Part shown: in pieces, positions 1 to 8,495 of the stretch | Layout: every line of letters begins with the position of its first letter | How positions within the stretch are numbered: the stretch's first letter is position 1 | Source: an uncultured Sulfitobacter sp. | Lineage (GTDB): Bacteria; Pseudomonadota; Alphaproteobacteria; Rhodobacterales; Rhodobacteraceae | Reading direction: 5' to 3' | DNA: 64,000 bases | Assembly: GCA_947492925.1 (NCBI GenBank) | Contig: CANLOQ010000001.1 | Location: 992,001 to 1,056,000 of the forward strand | Program-made: the position numbers and the translations under genes | The notes under the pieces: generated by a model | The model's input: only the letters and a program-made list of their open reading frames with translations | Database searches by the model: none | What the model was told of the DNA's origin: nothing

Positions 1-1863
1 GCGCTGAGCCCGGAGGCGCACAAGACGCTGAACGTGGCGATGAACCGGATCGGGGCGAAGTCGGACAGTGGTGAGGGTGGTGAAGACCCCGCGCATTTTG
101 TGCCGGAGCCGAATGGCGACAACCCGTCAGCCAAGATCAAGCAGGTGGCGTCGGGGCGTTTTGGCGTGACGGCGGAATATCTGAACCAGTGCGAAGAGCT
201 GGAGATCAAGGTGGCACAGGGGGCCAAGCCTGGGGAGGGTGGCCAGTTGCCGGGGATGAAGGTTACCGACCTGATCGCGCGGTTGCGGCATTCGACCAAG
301 GGTGTGACGCTGATCTCACCCCCGCCGCACCACGACATCTATTCCATCGAGGATCTGGCGCAGCTGATCTATGACCTGAAGCAGATCAATCCGCGCTGTA
401 AGGTGACGGTGAAGCTGGTGGCGTCCTCCGGTGTGGGGACGATTGCGGCGGGTGTGGCCAAGGCCAAGGCGGATATCATCCTGATTTCGGGGCACAACGG
501 CGGTACGGGTGCCAGCCCTGCGACGTCGATCAAATACGCGGGTCTGCCGTGGGAAATGGGCCTGACCGAGGCGCATCAGGTATTGAGCATGAACAACCTG
601 CGCGACCGCGTGACCCTGCGCACCGACGGTGGTTTGCGCACCGGGCGTGACATTGTCATGGCGGCGATGCTGGGGGCCGAGGAATACGGGATTGGCACCG
701 CGGCCTTGATCGCGATGGGCTGTATCATGGTGCGTCAGTGCCAGAGCAATACCTGCCCTGTGGGTGTTTGTACGCAAGACGAAAGCCTGCGTGAGAAATT
801 CACCGGCAATGCCGATAAGGTGGTGAACCTGATCACCTTCTATGCGTCCGAAGTGCGCGAGATTTTGGCAAGCATCGGGGCGAAGTCACTGGATGAGGTG
901 ATTGGGCGTGCGGACTTGCTGACGCAGGTTTCGCGGGGGTCGGCGCATCTGGATGATCTGGACCTGAACCCGCTGCTGATCACTGTCGATGGCGCGCGAG
1001 ACAATGTCTATGACCGTGACAAGCCACGCAATGTGGTGCCAGACACGCTGGACGCGCAGATTGTGCGGGATGCGGCGCGGTTCCTTGAGGATGGCGAGAA
1101 GATGCAGCTTTCCTATGCGGTGCAGAATACGCACCGGACGGTGGGCACGCGGGTCTCATCCCATATCGTCAAGAAGTTCGGGATGCGGAATAGTCTGCAA
1201 CCCGATCACCTGACGGTAAAGCTGACCGGGTCGGCGGGGCAATCGCTGGGTGCGTTTGCGGCGCCGGGTCTGCGGCTGGAGGTGTCGGGCGATGCGAACG
1301 ATTATGTCGGCAAGGGATTGTCCGGTGGTATGATCGTGGTGCGCCCGCCGATGGCAAGCCCGGTGGTGGCGTCGGAGAATACGATCATTGGCAACACGGT
1401 TCTTTACGGTGCGACGGACGGCTATCTTTTTGCCGCTGGTCGTGCGGGTGAACGGTTTGCGGTGCGCAATTCGGGTGCGAAGGTCGTGATTGAGGGCTGT
1501 GGCAGCAACGGGTGTGAATACATGACCGGTGGTGTTGCGGTTATTCTGGGTGAGATCGGCGCCAACTTTGGCGCGGGTATGACCGGGGGGATGGCGTATC
1601 TGTATGACCCCGATGGCGAAGCGCAGAAGCTGATGAACCTTGAAACACTGGTGACCTGTCCGGTGACGGTGGATCATTGGGTTGGGCAGTTGCAGGAACT
1701 GGTGCAGCGGCATCTGGATGAGACAGGCAGCCGCAAGGCCGCTGAAATCCTGCAGCACTGGGATAATGAGCGGGCCAATTTCCTGCAGGTCTGTCCAAAG
1801 GAAATGCTGGTGCATCTGCCCGCGCCGCTGAGCCACGACGAAACGGCGATTCCGGCGGAATAA
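1..1863 (+). CDS. gltB: Glutamate synthase (NADPH) large subunit, C-terminal part
   Basis: The frame is open from base 1, so the 5' end lies outside the window. It encodes the C-terminal 620 residues of the large GOGAT subunit, which makes two glutamates from glutamine and 2-oxoglutarate. Visible are the FMN-binding barrel (PGEGGQLPG, the GHNGGTGASP loop), the three cysteines of the 3Fe-4S cluster within QCQSNTCPVGVC, and the C-terminal GxGxG beta-helix domain with repeated glycine-rich turns (NTVLYGATDG, GEIGANFGAGMTGG). Only the N-terminal amidotransferase and central domains are missing. The gene ends at a TAA just ahead of a GC-rich hairpin. The family assignment is secure. Confidence 0.96.
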   Translation, partial: ALSPEAHKTLNVAMNRIGAKSDSGEGGEDPAHFVPEPNGDNPSAKIKQVASGRFGVTAEYLNQCEELEIKVAQGAKPGEGGQLPGMKVTDLIARLRHSTKGVTLISPPPHHDIYSIEDLAQLIYDLKQINPRCKVTVKLVASSGVGTIAAGVAKAKADIILISGHNGGTGASPATSIKYAGLPWEMGLTEAHQVLSMNNLRDRVTLRTDGGLRTGRDIVMAAMLGAEEYGIGTAALIAMGCIMVRQCQSNTCPVGVCTQDESLREKFTGNADKVVNLITFYASEVREILASIGAKSLDEVIGRADLLTQVSRGSAHLDDLDLNPLLITVDGARDNVYDRDKPRNVVPDTLDAQIVRDAARFLEDGEKMQLSYAVQNTHRTVGTRVSSHIVKKFGMRNSLQPDHLTVKLTGSAGQSLGAFAAPGLRLEVSGDANDYVGKGLSGGMIVVRPPMASPVVASENTIIGNTVLYGATDGYLFAAGRAGERFAVRNSGAKVVIEGCGSNGCEYMTGGVAVILGEIGANFGAGMTGGMAYLYDPDGEAQKLMNLETLVTCPVTVDHWVGQLQELVQRHLDETGSRKAAEILQHWDNERANFLQVCPKEMLVHLPAPLSHDETAIPAE

Positions 1864-1870
1864 AGACGTA

Positions 1871-1896
1871 CCGGCCCGGGGTCGTCCCCGGGCCGG
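1871..1896 (+). terminator. GC-rich hairpin after gltB
   Basis: A perfect 11-bp inverted repeat (CCGGCCCGGGG, 4-nt loop TCGT, CCCCGGGCCGG) begins 8 nt after the gltB stop. No T-run follows, so it is either a weak or factor-assisted terminator or a 3'-end stabilising structure. Confidence 0.55.
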
Positions 1897-2002
1897 ACGC
1901 GGCGGTCAGAACTGTCTTCGCCTCAATTGGCCAAACTTTGAACATATTGAGCGCCAAATCTGCTGTCACAGCTTTGATTGACTTTTGATCAAGGTGTGAC
2001 CG

Positions 2003-2920
2003 TTGCCTACAGCCTATGAAGACCAGTTTTTTACCGTCGACCCCGGTGCGCCCCCCGCCGCCGGGACGCCGCTGGTGTTTTCGCGGGTGGAGTTCATTGA
2101 TCAGGACGACGACGGCAATATCGAGACGAACACCGGTGATACCTGGAACGGCAATGCCATTGGTCAGGTCTGGCCCGGTGATACGCTGACGGTGAACGTG
2201 CCGGGGGTGGGCAATGTGACCTACACCGGCGTGACGTTCTATTTCGTGAACGGTGATCCGCCTGTATTCACGCCCACGGACGGGCAGGTGTTGCAGAACG
2301 GAACCTTTGTCAGTTCAACCTTTGTCACGTCGGCCACGCAAACGCCGGTGGGCAGTTTCGGGCCGACCTGTTTCACCGCCGGTACGATGATCGCGACACC
2401 GCGCGGGCCGCGCCCGATTGAGACGCTGGGCGTGGGTGACGATATTCTGACGATGGATGAGGGTGCGCAGCCGGTGCGGCGTATCGTGGATGCGCGGTTC
2501 AGGGCCATCGGGCGGTTCGCGCCGATCCGCTTTGCGCAGGGGGCCATCGGGAACGATGCGCCTTTGATCGTGTCGCCGGAACATCGGATGCTGGTATCTG
2601 ACTGGCGGGCTGAGTTGCTGTTCGGGCAGCAGGAGGTGCTGGTGGCGGCCAAGTTTCTGGTGAACGGGGATACGATCCAGCGCGTCGAGGGCGGGATTGT
2701 CAGGTATTTGCATCTGTTGTTCGATAGTCATCAGATTGTCTTTGGGCAGGGTGTGCCGTCGGAGAGTTATTTCCCCGGGCATGTGGTGGAAGCCGATCAC
2801 CGGGCGACACATGCAGAGATGCAGATGCTGTTCCCGGATCTGGCACCGCAGGAGGCGACCTTGCAGCAGGCCGTGCGGCCCGTGTTGGGGCGGTACGAAG
2901 CGCGCCTGCTTGCGGCCTGA
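2003..2920 (+). CDS. Hint-domain protein
   Basis: This 305-residue protein has a short N-terminal beta-rich segment and a Hint (Hedgehog/intein-type) module that starts at Cys123 (CFTAGTMIATPRG). The blocks TLGVGDDIL, SPEHRML and the C-terminal FDSHQIV match the Hint_2 type found in many copies in Rhodobacterales. The start is TTG at 2003, chosen because AAGGTG lies just upstream and the protein then begins MPTAYEDQFFTVDP, as relatives do. No export signal is visible. Such proteins may self-cleave or be secreted by type I systems, but the true role is unknown. It stands alone between gltB and an SGNH gene. Confidence 0.8.
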   Translation: MPTAYEDQFFTVDPGAPPAAGTPLVFSRVEFIDQDDDGNIETNTGDTWNGNAIGQVWPGDTLTVNVPGVGNVTYTGVTFYFVNGDPPVFTPTDGQVLQNGTFVSSTFVTSATQTPVGSFGPTCFTAGTMIATPRGPRPIETLGVGDDILTMDEGAQPVRRIVDARFRAIGRFAPIRFAQGAIGNDAPLIVSPEHRMLVSDWRAELLFGQQEVLVAAKFLVNGDTIQRVEGGIVRYLHLLFDSHQIVFGQGVPSESYFPGHVVEADHRATHAEMQMLFPDLAPQEATLQQAVRPVLGRYEARLLAA

Positions 2921-2959
2921 GCTCTATACTTTGGCGTGGCCCGCGCTATCGTTCAGCGA

Positions 2960-3652
2960 ATGATGAAAAAACTGATCTTTCCGATTCTTGGTGTGGTGCT
3001 GACGGCCCTTGCGGCCTGCACCGATGTGGCCCCGTCGCGGGGTGGTGATATTCTTGTTCTGGGCGATTCCGTGATGGCGTGGAACGGCACTGCGGCGATC
3101 CCTGATGTGATTGGGTCAACGCTGGACCGGCAGGTGATCAGCAAGGCGGTGCCTGGTGCGCAGTTTGACAATGACGCGGCCCTTGCGGGTGCCGTGGGGT
3201 TTGACATTCAGCGGCAGTTTCCCGGGGGGCGCTGGAACTGGATCGTGCTGAATGGCGGGGCGAATGATTTCAGCGCCGATTGCGGGTGTGGCGCCTGCGG
3301 TGCATCGCTGAACGCGCTGATCGGGACGGATGGGACCGGTGCGGTGCCGTCCTTCATCGCGCGGTTGCAGGCCACCACCGGTGCGCAGGTTCTGTGGATG
3401 GGGTACTACAAGGGCAACGGAAAAGGGTCTTTTGAAGGTTGCCGTGACGATCTGGTCGAAATGGAGCGGCGCATTGCGCGGTTGGCGGCGGGGCGAGAGG
3501 GCGTGCATTTTGTTGACGCGGAAGATGTGATCGACCCGGACGATGCGACGCAGTTTGCGCCGGACAACAATCATCCGTCGGTCAAGGGGTCGGCCCTGAT
3601 CGGGGCGTATCTGGCGCAGGCCATCCAAAGCCGTTCACAAGACCCGTCCTGA
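2960..3652 (+). CDS. SGNH/GDSL-family hydrolase, lipoprotein
   Basis: A 230-residue protein starts at ATG 2960. The N-terminus is a lipoprotein signal (hydrophobic run, lipobox LAAC, Cys20). Then come the block I GDS motif (LVLGDS, nucleophile Ser37), a block with NGGANDF (Gly/Asn oxyanion residues) and the C-terminal His block (DNNHPSVKG), which together define an SGNH esterase/lipase fold. A cysteine cluster CGCGACG near residue 110 is unusual and could form disulfides. It should act on ester substrates at the periplasmic side of a membrane; the substrate cannot be read from sequence. The next gene, mtgA, starts 16 nt downstream on the same strand. Confidence 0.8.
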   Translation: MMKKLIFPILGVVLTALAACTDVAPSRGGDILVLGDSVMAWNGTAAIPDVIGSTLDRQVISKAVPGAQFDNDAALAGAVGFDIQRQFPGGRWNWIVLNGGANDFSADCGCGACGASLNALIGTDGTGAVPSFIARLQATTGAQVLWMGYYKGNGKGSFEGCRDDLVEMERRIARLAAGREGVHFVDAEDVIDPDDATQFAPDNNHPSVKGSALIGAYLAQAIQSRSQDPS

Positions 3653-3668
3653 GCCCTATAGCTGGGGC

Positions 3669-4412
3669 ATGGCACGGGCAGCGAAAACCAAAAAGAGCAA
3701 GGACAGCAAGACCGTGAAACGGCGGCAGTTGCCGGGCGTGCGCCTGTTGTTGTGGTTGCGCTGGTGGTTGTGGCGGTCTGTGGCGGTGGTGTTCCTGCTT
3801 GTCGTGTTTCTTGTGGTGCTGGGCACTTTCGTGAACCCGCCAACCACGGCCTATATGTTTTCCGAAGGGCGCAGGCTGGGCGGGGTTGAGCGGACCTGGG
3901 TTGATCTGGAGACAATGGCCCCGGTGATGGCGCGGTCAGCGGTTGCGGCGGAGGATGCAAATTTCTGCAATCACTGGGGGTTCGATATGGCTGCGATCCG
4001 TCAGGCGATTGAGGAAGGCGGCGCGCGCGGTGCATCGACGATCAGCCAGCAGACGGTCAAGAACGTGTATCTGTGGCACGGGCGGCTGTGGGTGCGCAAA
4101 GCGGCGGAAGCGCTGATCACGCCGCTGGTCGAGGCGATCTGGTCAAAGCGGCGGATCATTGAGGTGTATCTGAACATCGCGGAGTTTGACGAGGGCGTGT
4201 TCGGGGTGGGTGCCGCGGCGGAGCATTATTTTGGCGTGTCGGCGGCGGAATTGTCACCGACACAGGCGGCGCGGCTGGCCGCTGTGCTGCCGTCCCCGAA
4301 AACACGCTCGGCCTCCAACCCCAGCAGTTTTATCCGCAAACGGACCGCTTCGATCCGCGACGGGGCGGCGACGATACGCGCGGATGGCCGCGCGGCCTGT
4401 TTCGAGAGTTGA
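3669..4412 (+). CDS. mtgA: Monofunctional biosynthetic peptidoglycan transglycosylase
   Basis: A 247-residue GT51 enzyme that polymerises lipid II into glycan strands. It has a basic N-terminus, one transmembrane helix at about residues 37-55, then the GT51 signatures: EDANFCNHWGFD (catalytic Glu95), GASTISQQ, KNVYLW, and EVYLNIAEFDEGVFGVG. Length and motif order are those of MtgA, and there is no transpeptidase domain. A C-terminal tail of about 30 residues is rich in Arg and Ala. It lies close behind the SGNH lipoprotein gene and could be co-transcribed with it. Confidence 0.93.
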   Translation: MARAAKTKKSKDSKTVKRRQLPGVRLLLWLRWWLWRSVAVVFLLVVFLVVLGTFVNPPTTAYMFSEGRRLGGVERTWVDLETMAPVMARSAVAAEDANFCNHWGFDMAAIRQAIEEGGARGASTISQQTVKNVYLWHGRLWVRKAAEALITPLVEAIWSKRRIIEVYLNIAEFDEGVFGVGAAAEHYFGVSAAELSPTQAARLAAVLPSPKTRSASNPSSFIRKRTASIRDGAATIRADGRAACFES

Positions 4413-4468
4413 ATTGCTGCCCGTTAGCGGGCATTGAGTGGGGCAGTTTCACATTACAGGTTTTGACA

Positions 4469-5134
4469 ATGGCGCGTCTGTTCCACGTTCCCCTATCCCC
4501 GTTTTGCCGCAAGGTGCGTCTGAGTCTTGCGGAAAAGAAGATCGAGGTGGAGCTGGTCGAGGAACGGTATTGGGAACAGGACCCTGACTTCATGCGGCGC
4601 AATCCGGCGGGCAAGGTGCCGGTGCTGCGGCTGGACGGGATCATGATGGCCGAGAGCGGGCCGATTTGCGAATACATCGAGGAGACGCGACCGGAGCCGT
4701 CGCTGTTGCCAAGCGACCCTGCCGCGCGGTTGGAAGTGCGGCGGCTGGTGGGCTGGTTCGATGACAAGTTTCATTCTGAGGTGACGTCAAAGCTGCTGTA
4801 TGAGCGGGTGAACAAGAAGGTGATGAAAGAGGGTTATCCCGACAGCAAGAACGTCAAGGCAGGGGCCAAGGCGATCAAGTATCATCTGGATTACATGGCG
4901 TGGTTGCTGGATCATCGGCGCTGGCTGGCCGGGGACAACATGACACTGGCGGATTTTGCGGCGGCGGCGCATTTGTCATCGCTGGATTATATTTCGGACG
5001 TGGATTGGAACCGGTCGGAGGCGGTCAAGGACTGGTACGCCAAGATCAAATCGCGGCCCGCATTCCGGGCGTTGCTGGCCGATCAGGTGCCGGGGTTCCC
5101 GCCGCCGCGGCATTATAATGATCTGGATTTTTGA
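4469..5134 (+). CDS. Glutathione S-transferase family protein
   Basis: A 221-residue GST. The thioredoxin-like N-terminal domain begins MARLFHVPLSPFCRKVRL (SPFC at the usual catalytic position) and contains NPAGKVPVL (cis-Pro) and ESGPICEYIEE. The all-helical C-terminal domain contains the N-capping-box-like MTLADFAAA. ATG 4469 is preferred over an upstream TTG at 4409 because the alignable domain starts exactly there. The substrate is unknown. A 30-codon open frame and then queG follow on the same strand. Confidence 0.88.
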   Translation: MARLFHVPLSPFCRKVRLSLAEKKIEVELVEERYWEQDPDFMRRNPAGKVPVLRLDGIMMAESGPICEYIEETRPEPSLLPSDPAARLEVRRLVGWFDDKFHSEVTSKLLYERVNKKVMKEGYPDSKNVKAGAKAIKYHLDYMAWLLDHRRWLAGDNMTLADFAAAAHLSSLDYISDVDWNRSEAVKDWYAKIKSRPAFRALLADQVPGFPPPRHYNDLDF

Positions 5135-5209
5135 TACCGGTGTCCTGAGGTGTGCGGTGCTGCGGCGGTGTCTGGACATCGGGCGGCGGTGCGGGTTGGC
5201 GGTGTTGAC

Positions 5210-5302
5210 GTGAGTTTTAGTGGAAAGATGAAGCCGGGGGACGGCGCGATGATCCTTGAGTGGGTCGGGGTGCGGCCGCGCGCCGGCATGTGGATAAGGT
5301 GA
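5210..5302 (+). CDS. Possible small open frame coupled to queG
   Basis: A 30-codon frame starts at GTG 5210 and ends at TGA 5300-5302. Its stop overlaps the GTG start of queG (GTGA), the coupling pattern used repeatedly in this window. The product contains [14 protein letters not shown], faintly like the start of MOSC-domain proteins, so it could be a leader peptide, a remnant of a MOSC gene or chance. No strong ribosome binding site precedes it. It is reported mainly because it bears on the queG start. Confidence 0.25.
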   Translation: MSFSGKMKPGDGAMILEWVGVRPRAGMWIR

Positions 5303-6333
5303 ACCCCGATTTGAAGGACCGGCTGGTGGCGCAGGCGTTGTCGGAGGGGTTTGTGGCCTGTCGTGTGTGCCGCCCCGATGCGGTGCCGGAAGTGCCCGCG
5401 CGGTTGGAGGCCTTTGTGGCGGCTGGATACCACGGGCAGATGGGCTGGATGGAAGAGCGCATGGCGTGGCGCGGAAACCCTGCGGCGCTGTGGCCCGAGG
5501 CGCGGTCGGTGATCATGCTGGCGGAGAGCTATGCGCCAGATGTTGATCCGATGGCGGTGTTGGAGCGGCCCGAGAAGGGGGCGATTTCGGTCTATGCGCA
5601 AGGGCGCGATTACCACGATATTGTGAAAAAACGGCTCAAGCGGCTGGCGCGGTGGTTGATCGCGCAGGCACCGTGCGAGGTGAAGGTGTTTGTGGATACC
5701 GCCCCCGTGCCGGAGAAGGCTTTGGCGCAGGCATCGGGACTGGGCTGGCAGGGCAAGCACACCAACGTGTTGAGCCGGGACTGGGGCAATTGGGCCTTTT
5801 TAGGGTCTGTTTTTACGACACTGGAGTTGGCGCCCGATGCGCCTGAGGTGGATCACTGCGGGTCCTGCACGGCCTGTCAGGATATCTGTCCGACGGATGC
5901 GTTTCCGGCCCCTTACCAGCTGGATGCGCGGCGGTGCATTTCTTATCTGACGATTGAACATAAGGGTCCGGTTGATCTTGAATTGCGGGGCAAGCTGGGT
6001 AACCGGATTTATGGATGCGATGATTGTCTGGCGGTCTGTCCGTGGAACAAGTTTGCGGTGAGCGCGAGCGACATGCGGTATCACGGGCGCGAGGTTGCGG
6101 CGTCTGATCTGGCAGAGCTTGTGGGGTTGGATGATACCGCGTTTCGGGCGCGGTTTTCGGGATCACCCATCAAGCGGATCGGGCGGGACAGGTTTGTGCG
6201 CAATGTGCTTTATGCCATCGGGAATTCCGGTCTGCCCGCGTTGCGCAGCGCGGCGCAGGCATTGACGGAAGATGCGGATGAGGCCGTGGCCGATGCAGCG
6301 CGCTGGGCAGTGGCGCGGCTGGCGACAGGCTGA
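5299..6333 (+). CDS. queG: Epoxyqueuosine reductase
   Basis: A 344-residue cobalamin-dependent iron-sulfur enzyme for the last step of queuosine synthesis in tRNA (epoxyqueuosine to queuosine). Two ferredoxin-type cluster motifs are visible: [12 protein letters not shown] and, further on, CDDCLAVCP. The N-terminal cobalamin-binding region contains YHGQMGWM and the family-typical [13 protein letters not shown], and the C-terminus has the short HEAT-like stretch typical of QueG. GTG 5299 is chosen because it gives the family's usual N-terminus ([17 protein letters not shown]) and sits in a GTGA overlap; GTG 5290 and GTG 5260 are alternatives. It follows the GST gene. Confidence 0.93.
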   Translation: MNPDLKDRLVAQALSEGFVACRVCRPDAVPEVPARLEAFVAAGYHGQMGWMEERMAWRGNPAALWPEARSVIMLAESYAPDVDPMAVLERPEKGAISVYAQGRDYHDIVKKRLKRLARWLIAQAPCEVKVFVDTAPVPEKALAQASGLGWQGKHTNVLSRDWGNWAFLGSVFTTLELAPDAPEVDHCGSCTACQDICPTDAFPAPYQLDARRCISYLTIEHKGPVDLELRGKLGNRIYGCDDCLAVCPWNKFAVSASDMRYHGREVAASDLAELVGLDDTAFRARFSGSPIKRIGRDRFVRNVLYAIGNSGLPALRSAAQALTEDADEAVADAARWAVARLATG

Positions 6334-6399
6334 TGCAAACGGGCTGGACGTTCGCAGTATTCTCAGGACATTTGAGCGAAAGAAGTGGAGGAGTGCGCT

Positions 6400-8403
6400 A
6401 TGGCGTTGCTTTTGGGCGTTGATACGGGCGGGACCTATACCGATGCGGTGCTGATCCGTGACGAGGAGGCGGTGATCGCTTCGGCCAAGGCGCTGACGAC
6501 GCGGCATGATCTGGCGATTGGTGTGGGTGCTGCGGTACGGGCGGCTCTGGATGCGGCGGCGGTTGAAGCGGGGGATGTCGCGCTTGCGTCCCTGTCGACG
6601 ACACTGGCGACCAATGCGCTTGTGGAGGGTCAAGGCGGGCGCGTTGCGTTGATCTATATCGGATTTCGGGAAAGGGATCTGGAGGCGCACGGGCTGGCAG
6701 AAGCGTTGAAGGGGGACCCGTCGATTGTGCTGGCGGGTGGGCACAACCATGCGGGCGGAGAGGCTGTGCCGCTGGATGAAACGGCGCTGATTGCCTTTCT
6801 AGAGACACATAAAGACCAGGTAAGCGGGTTTGCGGTGGCCAGCCAGTTTGCCACGCGCAACCCGGCGCATGAGCTGCGGGCGGCGGCGCTGATTGCGGAG
6901 GTTACGGGCAAGCCGGTGTCGGCGTCGCATCAGTTGTCGGCCAAGCTGAACGGACCGAAGCGGGCGATGACGGCGGTGCTGAACGCGCGGTTGATCGGGA
7001 TGATCGACCGGTTGATCGGGCGCGCGGAGGATACGCTGGTTGATCTGGGCATCACCGCGCCGCTGATGGTGGTGCGGGGGGATGGGGCGTTGATCTCATC
7101 CGCGCAGGCGCGCGCGCGGCCCATCGAGACGATCCTGAGCGGGCCTGCGGCCTCGATTGTTGGGGCGCGCTGGATGACGGGGGCGGATTTTGCATTGGTC
7201 AGTGACATTGGCGGCACGACGACAGATGTGGCGTTGCTGAAGGACGGGCGGCCGGCGATTGATCCGGCGGGGGCGCGGGTTGGGCCGTACCGCACGATGG
7301 TGGAGGCGGTGGCGATGCGCACCTCGGGCCTTGGCGGGGACAGCGAGGTGCATTTTATCTCTGAAGGATTGCAGGGTGGTGTGACATTGGGGCCGAAACG
7401 GGTTGTTCCGGTTTCTTTGATCGCGGTGGATGCGGCTGAGATTGTGCATGGGGCACTGGATGCGCAGTTGCGGTCGGTCACACCGGGGGAACATGACGCG
7501 CGGTTTGTGCGCGCCGTGCCGGGGATCAGCGCGGAGGGCGTCAGTGCGCGTGAAAGCGATTTGCTGGAGCGGATCGGTGACGGGGTACATGCGCTCGCGG
7601 ATATACTGCGTGCCCGGATTGAGCACGGAGCGCTGAAGCGGCTCGTGGAGCGCGGGCTGGTGCAGGTCGCCGGGGTCACACCATCGGACGCCAGCCACGT
7701 TCTGGGCCGGGTGATGGAATGGGATGCCGGTGCTGCGCGCAAGGCGATGCAATTGCTGGCGCGGCGGCGGACGGGATCGGGGAATATACTGTCGACGTCT
7801 GAGGATGACGTGGCGCAAATGATTGTGGATCGGTTGACCCATCAGACATCTTTGGCCCTGTTAGAGACTGCTTTTGCAGAAGAGGAGCAGGAATTTGGCG
7901 AAGCACCGGAGGTTTTGGCGCGGCATGTTCTGATGCAGCGTGGGATGGCGGGACACCGTGGTTTGGTCAGGTTAGAGACTGGTTTGAGCGTGCCTGTGGT
8001 GGGCCTTGGGGCCTCTGCACCGTCTTATTACCCGGCTGTGGGGGAACGGTTGGGGTGCGAGATGATCTTGCCCGATTATGCAGGTGTTGCGAATGCGATT
8101 GGTGCAGTCGTCGGGCGTGTGACGATGCGGGCTGCGGGCACGGTGACGTCCCCGTCGGAAGGGAAGTTTCGGGTGCATCTGGCGGGCGGGCCGCAGGATT
8201 TCAGCGATCAGGACGCCGCATTGACCATGTTAGAGACTGTTTTGCGGGATCGGGCCAGTGCAGAGGCGCTGGCGGCAGGTGCGGAGGATATTCAGGTGAA
8301 CGTCACGTGTGATCTGCGCACTGCTGGGATTGAGGGGCGGGAGGTGTTTGTGGAAGGCACCATCACGGTTGAGGCGGCGGGCCGTCCCCGGGTGGCGGGA
8401 TAA
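6400..8403 (+). CDS. Hydantoinase/oxoprolinase family protein, HyuA-type
   Basis: A 667-residue protein. ATG 6400 is preceded by an ideal GGAGGAG. It begins with an ASKHA-type nucleotide-binding motif (LLGVDTGGTYTDAVL), then STTLATNALVEG, ILSGPAASIVGA and DIGGTTTDVALL, the phosphate-binding loops of HyuA/5-oxoprolinase-type ATPases. These enzymes open cyclic amides or carboxylate ketones with ATP. The usual partner HyuB is not adjacent, so either this is one of the stand-alone forms or the partner is elsewhere. Three near-identical in-frame TTAGAGACT copies lie in the 3' third. The substrate is unknown. Confidence 0.85.
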   Translation: MALLLGVDTGGTYTDAVLIRDEEAVIASAKALTTRHDLAIGVGAAVRAALDAAAVEAGDVALASLSTTLATNALVEGQGGRVALIYIGFRERDLEAHGLAEALKGDPSIVLAGGHNHAGGEAVPLDETALIAFLETHKDQVSGFAVASQFATRNPAHELRAAALIAEVTGKPVSASHQLSAKLNGPKRAMTAVLNARLIGMIDRLIGRAEDTLVDLGITAPLMVVRGDGALISSAQARARPIETILSGPAASIVGARWMTGADFALVSDIGGTTTDVALLKDGRPAIDPAGARVGPYRTMVEAVAMRTSGLGGDSEVHFISEGLQGGVTLGPKRVVPVSLIAVDAAEIVHGALDAQLRSVTPGEHDARFVRAVPGISAEGVSARESDLLERIGDGVHALADILRARIEHGALKRLVERGLVQVAGVTPSDASHVLGRVMEWDAGAARKAMQLLARRRTGSGNILSTSEDDVAQMIVDRLTHQTSLALLETAFAEEEQEFGEAPEVLARHVLMQRGMAGHRGLVRLETGLSVPVVGLGASAPSYYPAVGERLGCEMILPDYAGVANAIGAVVGRVTMRAAGTVTSPSEGKFRVHLAGGPQDFSDQDAALTMLETVLRDRASAEALAAGAEDIQVNVTCDLRTAGIEGREVFVEGTITVEAAGRPRVAG

Positions 8404-8495
8404 GCGCCGTGATTGATGCGGTGGCTGATTTTGCATGGTTGATCTATGGGCAAAACCAGCGTTAAGGCTCTGCCAACCAAACGGGATGACACCAG

